The notes below the pieces were generated by a model. The model did no database searches. It saw only the letters and a program-made list of their open reading frames with translations, and had not been told where the DNA came from. A DNA stretch of 64,000 nt, taken from contig NZ_LAVA02000097.1 of the NCBI RefSeq assembly GCF_000974985.2, positions 124,001 through 188,000 on the forward strand, written 5' to 3'. This document shows positions 9,012 through 16,806 of the stretch, one piece after another. The stretch's first letter is position 1; each line of letters starts with the position of its first letter. The position numbers and the translations under genes were made by a program. This stretch comes from Streptomyces mangrovisoli. GTDB lineage: Bacteria; Actinomycetota; Actinomycetes; Streptomycetales; Streptomycetaceae.

Positions 9012-9727
9012 GGGACTACTCCGAGCAGATCCTGGACGGCGAAGGCAAGGACGACTACGCGCGTTACATGTGCACGGACGCCCTGCTCTCCCTGCAACGA
9101 CGGCCCGAAGAGGTCGTCCACCGGGACGAGTTGCTCTTCCAGGTCGTCCACCAGTCGACCGAGCTCTGGCTCAAGCTGGCGGGCTCCGAACTCGGCGAGG
9201 CCGCCGCGCGGATCCGTGCGGGCGAGACTGACGCGGCCTGCGCGCTGCTGCGCCGGGCCTCACTCGGGGTCGAACTGGTGACCGGGCAGCTGGAGATGAT
9301 GCGCCATCTGTCGCCGTGGGACTTCCAGACCATTCGCACCGTGCTCGGCCACGGCTCCGGAGCGGACTCGCCCGGATGGCGCTCGGTACAGCGCTGCGGG
9401 CGCCTGCTCGACAGCGCGTTCACGACGCTGATCGCCGAACGGGGCATCGATCTGGCCGACTTGTACCGCGAGCGCCAGGGCAGTCCCGAACACCGGCTGG
9501 CCGAGGCGCTCGTGGAATGGGACGAGCGGGTCTCCCTGTGGCGGGTACGGCACTACAAGGTCACCACGCGCATCATCGGCACCCAGGTGGTCGGCACCCA
9601 GGGCACTCCGGTGGACGTCCTGGCCCGGCTGATCGAGTACAAGTTCTTCCCCCGGCTGTGGGCCGTGCGCACCGAGCTGACCCGGACCGGTCCCATGGGG
9701 AACTACCACGAGGCGGAGTCCGCGTGA
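9008..9727 (+). CDS. Tryptophan 2,3-dioxygenase family protein
   Basis: 239 residues, coupled to the preceding gene by ATGA. It aligns by eye with bacterial TDO: YARYMCTDALLSLQ, DELLFQVVHQSTELWLKL with the distal, substrate-indole His (His48), carboxylate-binding Arg110 in IRTVLG, and the axial heme His182 in RVRHYK. The active-site loop reads GHGSGADSPGW rather than the canonical SGFQS, and the C-terminal GTGG-SSG motif is replaced by VGTQGTPVDV, so it is a divergent member. Expected reaction: L-Trp plus O2 to N-formylkynurenine. A related monooxygenase reaction (as in MarE-like enzymes) cannot be excluded. The formamidase-like gene at 14767 supports the dioxygenase role. Confidence 0.85.
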   Translation: MRDYSEQILDGEGKDDYARYMCTDALLSLQRRPEEVVHRDELLFQVVHQSTELWLKLAGSELGEAAARIRAGETDAACALLRRASLGVELVTGQLEMMRHLSPWDFQTIRTVLGHGSGADSPGWRSVQRCGRLLDSAFTTLIAERGIDLADLYRERQGSPEHRLAEALVEWDERVSLWRVRHYKVTTRIIGTQVVGTQGTPVDVLARLIEYKFFPRLWAVRTELTRTGPMGNYHEAESA

Positions 9728-10908
9728 CGCCGGAGCCCACGCCGGCACCCGACGCGTTGCCGGACCCCACACCCGCACGCGGCGCTGCGCCGCACCTCAC
9801 CCCCGCACCCGACGCGTTCCGCAAGCGCTTCCCCGCCCTGGAACGCCGGGTCCACCTGGCCGGTTGCAGCCTCGGCGCCCGTTCCACGGACCTGGACGGG
9901 GCCCTGGCGCGGATGCTCGACGACATGGCGGACGGCGGTGCGCCCTGGGCCCTGTTCGAGGAGCAGGTACGGCTGGCCCGCGAACAGTTCGCCGCGCTCG
10001 TCGGTGCCCGCACCGACCAGGTCGCGGTGGTGCCCAACGCGTCCGTCGGCGCCTATCAGGTGGCGTCCGCCCTGGAGTGGACGGAGCGGCCCAAGGTGGT
10101 CACGGCCACTCTGGAGTTCCCCTCCGTCGCGCATGTCTGGCTGGCTCAGCGGCCGCGGGGCGCCGAGGTCGTCCACGTCGCCCGTGCCGACGAGTACGCC
10201 GCGGCGGCCGACGCGCGCACCCGGCTCGTGTCGGTGCCGCTGATCGGCTACCAGTACGCGGACCGACTGCCGGTCGAGGACATCGCGCGGGCCGCCCACG
10301 AGGCGGGCGGCGAGGTGTTCGTCGACGCCTACCAGGCCGTGGGGGTCGCACCGGTCGACGTACGAGAGCTGGGGTGCGACTACCTCGTCGCCGGCACCGC
10401 GAAATACCTGCTCGGCCTGCCCGGCCTCGCCTTCCTGTATGTGCGCGAACCCGCGCGCATGGACCGCGAACCGCGGCTGACCGGCTGGTTCGGCCGGGTC
10501 GACCCGTTCGCGTTCGACCCCACGCGGCTGGACTTCGCGCCCACGGCGGCCCGCTTCGAGACCGGCACTCCCGCGATCCCCGCCTGCTACGCCGCCAACG
10601 CCGGGCTCGGGCTGATCCGTTCGCTGGATCCGGAGACGGTCCGGGCGCATGTGCACGACCTCGGGGACCTGGCGGCCGACCGCCTGACCGCCCTCGGGCA
10701 CCGGGTGCGTGCCGTGCCCCGCGAGCGGCGCGGCGCTCACATCGGGCTGCTCACTCCCGATCCCCCCGCCCTCGCCGCCCACCTCGCCGACCGGGGCATC
10801 GCGGTCAGCCCGCGCGGCGACGTCGTACGCCTCTCCTTCCACTACTACAACAACGCCGACGACGTGGCCGCACTGTGCGCGGCCCTCGGCGCGCCGAAGC
10901 AGCACTAA
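9724..10908 (+). CDS. Fold-type I PLP enzyme (class V), kynureninase-like role proposed
   Basis: 394 residues from GTG 9724, overlapping the TDO stop. The first about 35 residues are a Pro/Thr/Ala-rich extension with a repeated PTPA(P/R)DA motif. The fold is class V aminotransferase-like: FVDAYQAVG near 198, and the Schiff-base Lys227 in AGTAKYLLGLPG, then RFETGTPAIPACYA. These residues fit the cysteine desulfurase / isopenicillin-N epimerase / kynureninase superfamily. Kynureninases proper show a -YKYLN-GGPG- motif, which is only partly matched. From context (TDO and formamidase-like genes) cleavage of kynurenine to an anthranilate is the most economical role, but a desulfurase or other Cβ-lyase role is open. 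Confidence 0.75.
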   Translation: MTPEPTPAPDALPDPTPARGAAPHLTPAPDAFRKRFPALERRVHLAGCSLGARSTDLDGALARMLDDMADGGAPWALFEEQVRLAREQFAALVGARTDQVAVVPNASVGAYQVASALEWTERPKVVTATLEFPSVAHVWLAQRPRGAEVVHVARADEYAAAADARTRLVSVPLIGYQYADRLPVEDIARAAHEAGGEVFVDAYQAVGVAPVDVRELGCDYLVAGTAKYLLGLPGLAFLYVREPARMDREPRLTGWFGRVDPFAFDPTRLDFAPTAARFETGTPAIPACYAANAGLGLIRSLDPETVRAHVHDLGDLAADRLTALGHRVRAVPRERRGAHIGLLTPDPPALAAHLADRGIAVSPRGDVVRLSFHYYNNADDVAALCAALGAPKQH

Positions 10909-10947
10909 CCCCCACCAGTCCGATCACCGGTCGAACGGCAGGTTCTC

Positions 10948-12204
10948 ATGCCACAAGCAGAGTTGCGGTGCTGGCTCCACGATCCCGATCCGCAGAAGTT
11001 CCCCTACGACGTCGTCGTGCGCCACTACCACCAGGTCGGCAAGCACTTCGTCGCCCCCGAACTGCTCAGCATCCTCTCCCGGGTACGCGAGGTGTTGCCC
11101 ACCTTGTACTGCCCCTGGCCGGACGTGCAGTTGCTGTCCGCTTTTCTGAGCACCGCCCTGGACAAGCCTGACGGGCGTTACGACTACCCCACCTATCTCG
11201 CGCTCGACCTGCTCCAGCTGCCCAGTGTGGACGACCCGGTGGAGCGGGCGGCGTTCGCCCGCTCCCGGTGCGACCGGCTCGTGGCCCAGCTGGTGACGGA
11301 CGCGCTCGCGTTCGAACTCGCCGCCCTGGACGGCCGGACCACCCTGCTGCCCGAGATGCGGCCGACGCCCGACGTGGTCGCCAAGCGCTGCAAGCACGGG
11401 CTGCGGGTGATCCGGCCCGCCCTGGCCCGGATGTCCCTGGACGGCGGTCTCGGCGCCAGCGACCCGGTGGGACTGGTCCGTCAGGCCTGCTCCGTGGTCA
11501 CCGCCGACATGTCGCTGGCCGAGCGGCAGGCCATCGCGCTCGGGGTGCTGCCGGTGTACACCTCCCACGACGAATACCTGTTCCTGCGCGTGCTCCAGGC
11601 CTTCGAGACGACGTTCGCGCTGCTCACCGTCCAACTCATGGCGGCGATCGACGCGTTGGACGAGCGCAAGGTCGACCGGGCCCTGCATTTCGTCAACGGC
11701 TCCGCGACGGCGCTGCGTGAGGCCGCGCCGCTGTTCTCCCTGCTGGCCACGATGCAGATCGAGTCGTTCCGCACCTTCCGCGAGTTCACCGAGGGTGCGA
11801 GCGCCATCCAGTCGCGCAACTACAAGCTCGTCGAGTCGCTGTGCCGCACTCCCGACGCGACGCGCGTCGACTCGCCCGCCTACCACTCCGTGCCCGAGGT
11901 GCACACCCGGGTCCTGCGAGGCCGGCGCACACTCGACGACGCCTACCTGGCGGCGCGTGACTCCGGCGACCTGGACGAGCGGGACCGCGAGCGGCTGGAG
12001 TTCGCCCTGGCCGACTTCGCCCGCGCGCTGCTGCGCTGGCGGCAGACCCACTACCGCCTCGCCGTACGGATGCTCGGCGAGGCCACCGGCACCGGATACA
12101 CCGAGGGCACCCCCTACCTGAAGTCCGTGCGCGACATCCCGGTGTTCCGCACCGTCGACGCGCCCGGCGCGATGAGCGACGAGGGAACGGCGAGGACCCG
12201 ATGA
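10948..12204 (+). CDS. Enlarged TDO-superfamily heme protein with distal His replaced by Leu
   Basis: 418 residues, about 150 longer than a usual TDO. N-terminal YDYPTYLALDLLQLP matches the TDO entry helix; an insertion of about 110 residues follows; then SHDEYLFLRVLQAFETTF aligns with the TDO distal helix, but Leu216 occupies the catalytic-His position. FRTFREFTEGASAIQSRNYKL keeps the carboxylate-binding Arg278, and RWRQTHYRLAVRMLGEATGTG keeps the axial heme ligand His368 and Thr382 at the canonical +14 spacing. Heme binding is therefore likely, while ordinary indole recognition is not. It may oxidise a kynurenine-derived or peptide substrate. It ends in an ATGA overlap with the flavin hydroxylase. 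Confidence 0.8.
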   Translation: MPQAELRCWLHDPDPQKFPYDVVVRHYHQVGKHFVAPELLSILSRVREVLPTLYCPWPDVQLLSAFLSTALDKPDGRYDYPTYLALDLLQLPSVDDPVERAAFARSRCDRLVAQLVTDALAFELAALDGRTTLLPEMRPTPDVVAKRCKHGLRVIRPALARMSLDGGLGASDPVGLVRQACSVVTADMSLAERQAIALGVLPVYTSHDEYLFLRVLQAFETTFALLTVQLMAAIDALDERKVDRALHFVNGSATALREAAPLFSLLATMQIESFRTFREFTEGASAIQSRNYKLVESLCRTPDATRVDSPAYHSVPEVHTRVLRGRRTLDDAYLAARDSGDLDERDRERLEFALADFARALLRWRQTHYRLAVRMLGEATGTGYTEGTPYLKSVRDIPVFRTVDAPGAMSDEGTARTR

Positions 12205-13823
12205 CCGAACTGGACGCCCCCGTGGGCATCGTGGGCGCCGGACCCGTCGGCCTGGTGGCCGCGGTCCGCCTCGCCTCCCTCGGTGTGCCCTGCATGCTCC
12301 TCGATGCCGACCCCGAGCTGGTCAGACAGGGCTCCAAGGCCTGTCTGATCCAGGGAGACGTGCTCGACATCCTCGACAAGTTCGGCTGCGCCCAGCCCAT
12401 CAAGGACGAGGGCGTCACCTGGACCGTCGCCCGCACCTATGTCCGCAACAAGGTGATCAGGTCGGCCGAGTATCCGCACGGCCCCGGCTTCGGGCCCTTC
12501 GTCAACATCTCCCAGTACCGCATCGAGCAGGTCCTGCTGGCCGCCGCCGAGGCCCAGCCCGGCTGCGAACTGCGCTGGGGCCACGAGATCGTGGACGTCA
12601 CCCAGGACGCCGACACGGTCACCGTGCTGGCCCGCACCCCCGACGGCGAACGCACCCTGCGCTTCGGCCATCTGGTCGCCGCCGACGGTGTGCGCAGCAC
12701 GCTGCGCCGGCTGGTCGGCGTCGAGTGGACCGGATACACCCACAAGGACCGGTTCCTGATCACCGACATCAAGGCGAAGCTGCCGCTCGCCAAGGAACGC
12801 CACTTCCACTACGACCCGCCGTTCAACCCGGGCCGCCAGCTGGTGATGCACCCGCAGCCGGACGACATCTGGCGCATCGACTGGCAGTTGCCGCCGGACG
12901 CCGACGTCGACGCCGAACGCGCCGACGGCCGGTTCGACCGGCGGGTGCGGGACGTCATCGGCGACATCCCGTACGAGATCGACTGGGTCAGCACCTACCG
13001 CTTCCACCAGCGGGTGGTGAACCGGCTGCGGGTCGGCCGGATCCTGTTCGCGGGCGACGCGGCGCACTCGCTGCCGCCGTACGGCTCCCGCGGCATGAAC
13101 AGCGGCATCCAGGACGCCGACAACCTCGCCTGGAAGCTCGCCCTCGTCACCGAGGGCCGGGCCGGTGAGGAGCTGCTGGAGTCGTACCACACCGAGCGGT
13201 ACGCGGCGGCGCTGGAGAACCTGCGCGTCACCGAGGCGACCATCCGTTTCATGGTGCCGCCCAACGCGCTGCGCCGCTGGGCCCGTTCGGCCGTCCTGAC
13301 GCTGTCGCGCACCCTGGGCCGGGCCAGCGGCCGCGTCAACAGCGGCCGCATGGCCGAGCCGTACGTCTACCGGGACTCGCCGCTGGTCCGCGCCGACCCC
13401 GCGGTCCCCCTGCTCGGCGTCTTCGCGCCCGACGGTGTCGTGGAGGTGGACGGGACCCGGACCCGGCTGCGGCGGCTGCTCGGCGACGGCTTCGTCGCCC
13501 TGTGCTTCGCCCCCGACGCCGAGACCGCCGAAGCCCTGACCGCGCAGGTGCGCGCCCGGACGGCCCGGCCGCCGGTACGGATCGTGGCGGTGCTGCCGGA
13601 GGCGGCGCCGGCCGGCCCGCTGCCCGCCGAGGTCACCGTCGCCCGCACCGCCGACGCCGAACTGCTCGCCTCCTACGAGGCCGCCGCGGGCACCTGGTGG
13701 CTCGCCCGGCCGGACGGCCACCTGGCCGACCGCGGCCGCACCGCGGCCGAGTTCACCGCCGCGCTCCACCGGTCCGTCGGCTCACCCGCCCTCGACCGGC
13801 CCCTCGTGAAAGGAACCCGCTGA
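12201..13823 (+). CDS. Class A FAD-dependent aromatic hydroxylase (MhpA/TfdB type)
   Basis: 540 residues. The N-terminal Rossmann motif GIVGAGPVGLVAAVRLA, a mid-domain VAADGVRSTLRRLVG (the DG motif) and GRILFAGDAAHSLPPYGSRGMNSGIQDADN (GD motif, about residue 285) define a NAD(P)H-dependent flavin hydroxylase. The C-terminal 130 residues look like the thioredoxin-like tail of phenol hydroxylases and 3-(3-hydroxyphenyl)propionate hydroxylase. It lacks the C-terminal membrane helix of kynurenine 3-monooxygenase and is closer to the MhpA group, so it could hydroxylate anthranilate, kynurenine or a later aryl intermediate. Coupled on both sides: ATGA with the preceding gene, TGATG with the next. 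Confidence 0.88.
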   Translation: MTELDAPVGIVGAGPVGLVAAVRLASLGVPCMLLDADPELVRQGSKACLIQGDVLDILDKFGCAQPIKDEGVTWTVARTYVRNKVIRSAEYPHGPGFGPFVNISQYRIEQVLLAAAEAQPGCELRWGHEIVDVTQDADTVTVLARTPDGERTLRFGHLVAADGVRSTLRRLVGVEWTGYTHKDRFLITDIKAKLPLAKERHFHYDPPFNPGRQLVMHPQPDDIWRIDWQLPPDADVDAERADGRFDRRVRDVIGDIPYEIDWVSTYRFHQRVVNRLRVGRILFAGDAAHSLPPYGSRGMNSGIQDADNLAWKLALVTEGRAGEELLESYHTERYAAALENLRVTEATIRFMVPPNALRRWARSAVLTLSRTLGRASGRVNSGRMAEPYVYRDSPLVRADPAVPLLGVFAPDGVVEVDGTRTRLRRLLGDGFVALCFAPDAETAEALTAQVRARTARPPVRIVAVLPEAAPAGPLPAEVTVARTADAELLASYEAAAGTWWLARPDGHLADRGRTAAEFTAALHRSVGSPALDRPLVKGTR

Positions 13824-14770
13824 TGTCCGCGACCACCCCCGAGTACGCCTGGCTGAACGGGCGGCTCGTCCCCTGGGACCAGTGCGTGATCCACGCCCGC
13901 AGTCAGGGTGCCTTCTGGGGCGCGAACGTCTTCGAGGGCGTACGGGCCTATGTCGCCGAGGACGGCTCGCTGAACGCGTTCCGCATGGACGACCACCTGG
14001 CCCGGCTGCGCCGCTCGATGAAGAGCCTGCGCATGGAGATCGACTACAGCCCGGACCAACTGGCCCGCGCCTGCGCCGACCTGGTGCTCGCCAACGACTT
14101 CGGCACTGACGCGCACGTGTGCGTGGTCGCCTACTTCGGCATGGGCAACGGCTTCGACCCGATGAACACCACCACGGAGACCGGTGTCCACATCACCTCG
14201 ACCCCGGTGCCGCGCTCTCCCGCGCACGACCGCGGGGTGGCCGCCTCCATCTCGTCCTGGCGGCGCATCAGCGACGACGCGATGCCGCCGCGCATCAAGA
14301 CGGGCGCGAACTACCACAACAGCCGGCTCGCCCAGCACGAGGCGCTGCGCAACGGCTTCGACACCACCCTGCTGCTCAACGCGAGGGGCACCCTCGCCGA
14401 GGCGCCCGGCTCCTGCGTGGTGATGGTCCGCGACGGCGAGCTGGTCACCCCGCCCGGCACCAGCGGCGTCCTGGAGGGACTCACCGTCGACACCGTCGCC
14501 GCCCTCGCCGACGAGCAACTGGGCCTGCCGCTGCGCCGCAGGGAGATCGACCGCACCGAACTCTACGTCTGCGACGAGGTGTTCCTGTGCGGCACCATGT
14601 CCGAGCTGCTCCCGGTCACCAGCGTCGACCGGCTGCCGGTCGGCGACGGTCTGCCCGGCCCCCTCACCCGCGCCCTCCAGGGCCACTACGACGACGCGGT
14701 GCGCGCCCGCGGCAAGCACCCCGAGTGGCTCACCCCCATCACCGCCGAGAACGGGGAGGGGGCGGCATGA
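13823..14770 (+). CDS. Class IV PLP aminotransferase (branched-chain aminotransferase-like)
   Basis: 315 residues. FWGANVFEGVRAYVAEDG near the N-terminus, the Schiff-base lysine in PPRIKTGANYHNSRLAQHEA (about residue 160), and LLLNARGTLAEAPGSCVVMV with TPPGTSGVLEGLT are the standard class IV (IlvE / D-amino-acid aminotransferase / aminodeoxychorismate lyase) signatures. Length matches IlvE. In a Trp/Cys pathway it may transaminate an intermediate such as kynurenine or make a keto acid building block. Quinoline-forming transamination of kynurenine would be an alternative branch. Start overlaps the upstream stop by one base; stop overlaps the next start as ATGA. Confidence 0.88.
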   Translation: MSATTPEYAWLNGRLVPWDQCVIHARSQGAFWGANVFEGVRAYVAEDGSLNAFRMDDHLARLRRSMKSLRMEIDYSPDQLARACADLVLANDFGTDAHVCVVAYFGMGNGFDPMNTTTETGVHITSTPVPRSPAHDRGVAASISSWRRISDDAMPPRIKTGANYHNSRLAQHEALRNGFDTTLLLNARGTLAEAPGSCVVMVRDGELVTPPGTSGVLEGLTVDTVAALADEQLGLPLRRREIDRTELYVCDEVFLCGTMSELLPVTSVDRLPVGDGLPGPLTRALQGHYDDAVRARGKHPEWLTPITAENGEGAA

Positions 14771-15540
14771 GCGTCCTCGCCGGACTGCTGACGGCGCTGC
14801 GCGGCGGGACGGTCCAGGTGATCGACCTGACCACGCCCCTGTCGGAGCGGACCCCGATCATCTCCCTGCCGCCGGAACGGGGTCAGCCGTGGCCGTTCAG
14901 CCGCGAGGTGATCAGCAACTTCGACGCGCCGGGGCCGACCGTCTACTGGAACAACATCCGCCTCTCCGAGCACACCGGAACCCACTTCGACGCCCCCGTG
15001 CACTGGCTCTCCGGCCGTACCCGCCAGGACGTCGCGCAGGTTCCGCCGGGCCGTCTGGTCGGCCCGGCGGTGGTCATCGACATGAGCGCCGAGGCGGAGA
15101 AGGACCCGGACTTCCTGCTCCGGCGGGAGCACGTCGAGGCCTGGACCGCCGAGCACGGCCCGCTGCCCGCGGACGGCTGGCTGCTCCACCGCACCGGCTG
15201 GGACACCCGCAACGACGACCCGGAGCGCTTCCTCAACGACCGGCACACCCCCGGTGTCGACCCCGAGTGCGCCCGCTGGCTGGCCGAGGAGACACCGCTG
15301 GCCGGCCTCGGCGTGGAGACCGTCGGCACCGACGCCGGGCTCGCGGGCGACTTCGACCAGCCCTACCCCTGCCACTGGTACCTGCACGGCGCCGGCAAAT
15401 ACGGCCTGACCCAGCTGCGCAACCTCGAACTCCTGCCGCCCACCGGGGCGTTGCTCATCGCCGGCCCGCTGCCCATCGTCGGCGGATCCGGCAGCCCCAC
15501 CCGGGTCCTCGCCCTCGTCGAGACCACCGAAGGAGCGTGA
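14767..15540 (+). CDS. Cyclase-family hydrolase, kynurenine-formamidase-like
   Basis: 257 residues, coupled to the aminotransferase (ATGA). The metal-binding motif HTGTHFDAPVH (about residues 70-80) is the HxGTHxDxPxH signature of the PF04199 cyclase family, which contains bacterial kynurenine formamidase KynB. Other conserved stretches are VIDLTTPLSERTPI at the N-terminus, GWLLHRTGWD, and GLGVETVGTDAG near residue 185. KynB hydrolyses N-formylkynurenine to kynurenine and formate, exactly the step expected after the TDO in this operon. Related family members act on isatin or other amides, so the assignment rests on motif plus context. Confidence 0.8.
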   Translation: MSVLAGLLTALRGGTVQVIDLTTPLSERTPIISLPPERGQPWPFSREVISNFDAPGPTVYWNNIRLSEHTGTHFDAPVHWLSGRTRQDVAQVPPGRLVGPAVVIDMSAEAEKDPDFLLRREHVEAWTAEHGPLPADGWLLHRTGWDTRNDDPERFLNDRHTPGVDPECARWLAEETPLAGLGVETVGTDAGLAGDFDQPYPCHWYLHGAGKYGLTQLRNLELLPPTGALLIAGPLPIVGGSGSPTRVLALVETTEGA

Positions 15541-15544
15541 CCGT

Positions 15545-16252
15545 ATGCCTCCCACCGACCACGGCGACATCAGCGGATTCGGCCGCGGCAGCGCCCTGCT
15601 CCGCCGCCACCAGGAAGACACCGCGCGCCCGCAGGAGTTCACGCTGCTCGGCCGCGACTGGTACCTCCTCGACGGCGTGTTCAGCCCCACCTACACGCCC
15701 GTCACCGAGCTCTTCACGTCCTGGCTCCCCTACCCGGCCGGCGGCTCGTTCCTGGAGGTCGGTTCCGGCGCGGGGGTGACGGCCGTGACGGCCGCGCTCT
15801 CCGGCTGCGGCCGGGTGACCGCGCTGGACATCGCCGCCGCCGCCGTCGAGAACACCCGCCGCAACATCGGACGCCACCACGTCGGGGACCGGGCCCGCGC
15901 GGTGCACAGCGACCTGTTCTCCGCCCTCGACCCCGAGGACCGGTACGACGTCGTCTTCTGGAACTCCAACTTCGCCGAAGCCCCGGGGGACTTCGTCAAC
16001 GAGAGCGATCTGCACCACGCCTTCTTCGACCCCGGTTACGAGGCCCACCGCCGCTTCGTCGAGGAGGCACCCGATCGGCTCACCCCGAACGGCCGCCTCT
16101 TCCTCGGCTTCTGCAGCATCGGCAACACCCCCCTGCTCACCGGCCTGTGCGACCGCGCGGGCCTCACCGTCGAGGTGGTCCGCAGCGAGCGGCGCAGCCC
16201 CGACCCCGACACCACCCTCGACTTCCGCCTCCTGGAGCTGCGCCGCGCCTGA
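15545..16252 (+). CDS. SAM-dependent methyltransferase
   Basis: 235 residues. The class I SAM motif is FLEVGSGAGVTAVTAAL (about residue 67), followed by the acidic VTALDIAAAAVENTRRN loop and motif IV as DVVFWNSNFAEAP. That last motif resembles the NPP(Y/F) of N-methyltransferases such as PrmC but is altered, which points to a small-molecule substrate with an amine or hydroxyl acceptor. It lies 4 nt after the formamidase-like gene in the same operon. N- or O-methylation of an aminobenzoate or kynurenine unit is an inference from context only. Confidence 0.8.
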   Translation: MPPTDHGDISGFGRGSALLRRHQEDTARPQEFTLLGRDWYLLDGVFSPTYTPVTELFTSWLPYPAGGSFLEVGSGAGVTAVTAALSGCGRVTALDIAAAAVENTRRNIGRHHVGDRARAVHSDLFSALDPEDRYDVVFWNSNFAEAPGDFVNESDLHHAFFDPGYEAHRRFVEEAPDRLTPNGRLFLGFCSIGNTPLLTGLCDRAGLTVEVVRSERRSPDPDTTLDFRLLELRRA

Positions 16253-16291
16253 ACCAGGCCCGACCGGCGCGCACCACCGAAGGGATCCACC

Positions 16292-16729
16292 GTGCCCGAC
16301 ACCACTTCCCTCCACCGTCATCCGACCCTGCTCGCCGGGCGCGGGCGCGGAGTCCTGTGCACCCTCAAGGCCGACGGCAGACCGCAGTTGTCCAACGTCG
16401 ACTTCTGCTACGACGCCCCGAGCCGCACCGTCCGCGTGTCCACCACCGCCGACCGGGCCAAGACCCACAACCTGCGCCGCGACCCGCGGATCAGCCTGCA
16501 CGTGACGACCGCCGACGGCGGTGCCTACGCGGTCTACGAAGGCATCGCCACCCTCTCCGCGGTCGCCGCCGATCCGCACGACGCCGCCGTGGAGGAGCTC
16601 GTCGCGGTCTACCGGGCCGTCCAGGGCGACCACCCCGACTGGGACGAGTACCGGGCGGCGATGGTCGCCGACCGCAGGCTCACCGTCTCCTTCCGCATCG
16701 ACCACGCCTACGGCTGGATCCCGTCCTGA
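16292..16729 (+). CDS. Small PPOX-class (F420- or FMN-dependent) oxidoreductase
   Basis: 145 residues from GTG 16292, preceded by GAAGGGA. The split-barrel motif GRGRGVLCTLKADGRPQLSNV followed by VSTTADRAKTHNLRRDPRISL matches the TIGR03618-type PPOX proteins, many of which use F420 in actinomycetes. MVADRRLTVSFRIDHAYGW ends the domain. Such proteins reduce or oxidise conjugated small molecules. Its position inside the cluster suggests a redox adjustment of the product, for instance oxidation state of a thiazoline ring, but the sequence does not show this. Confidence 0.78.
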   Translation: MPDTTSLHRHPTLLAGRGRGVLCTLKADGRPQLSNVDFCYDAPSRTVRVSTTADRAKTHNLRRDPRISLHVTTADGGAYAVYEGIATLSAVAADPHDAAVEELVAVYRAVQGDHPDWDEYRAAMVADRRLTVSFRIDHAYGWIPS

Positions 16730-16806
16730 ACCGGCCCCGCCGGACCCCGGCACCCCACCCGCGTCCGACCCCGACACCGCACCCCCGTCCGACGGAGAGG
16801 ACCGCC

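Noticed and set aside
9724..10908. Firm kynU gene symbol
   Set aside because: The Lys motif AGTAKYLLGLPG fits class V PLP enzymes generally; kynureninase is proposed only from gene context.
12201..13823. Assignment as kynurenine 3-monooxygenase
   Set aside because: It lacks the C-terminal membrane helix and has the thioredoxin-like tail of MhpA/phenol hydroxylases, so only a general aromatic hydroxylase is claimed.
13823..14770. Firm ilvE gene symbol
   Set aside because: It belongs to the IlvE-like class IV family, but its place in a secondary-metabolite operon argues against a housekeeping role.
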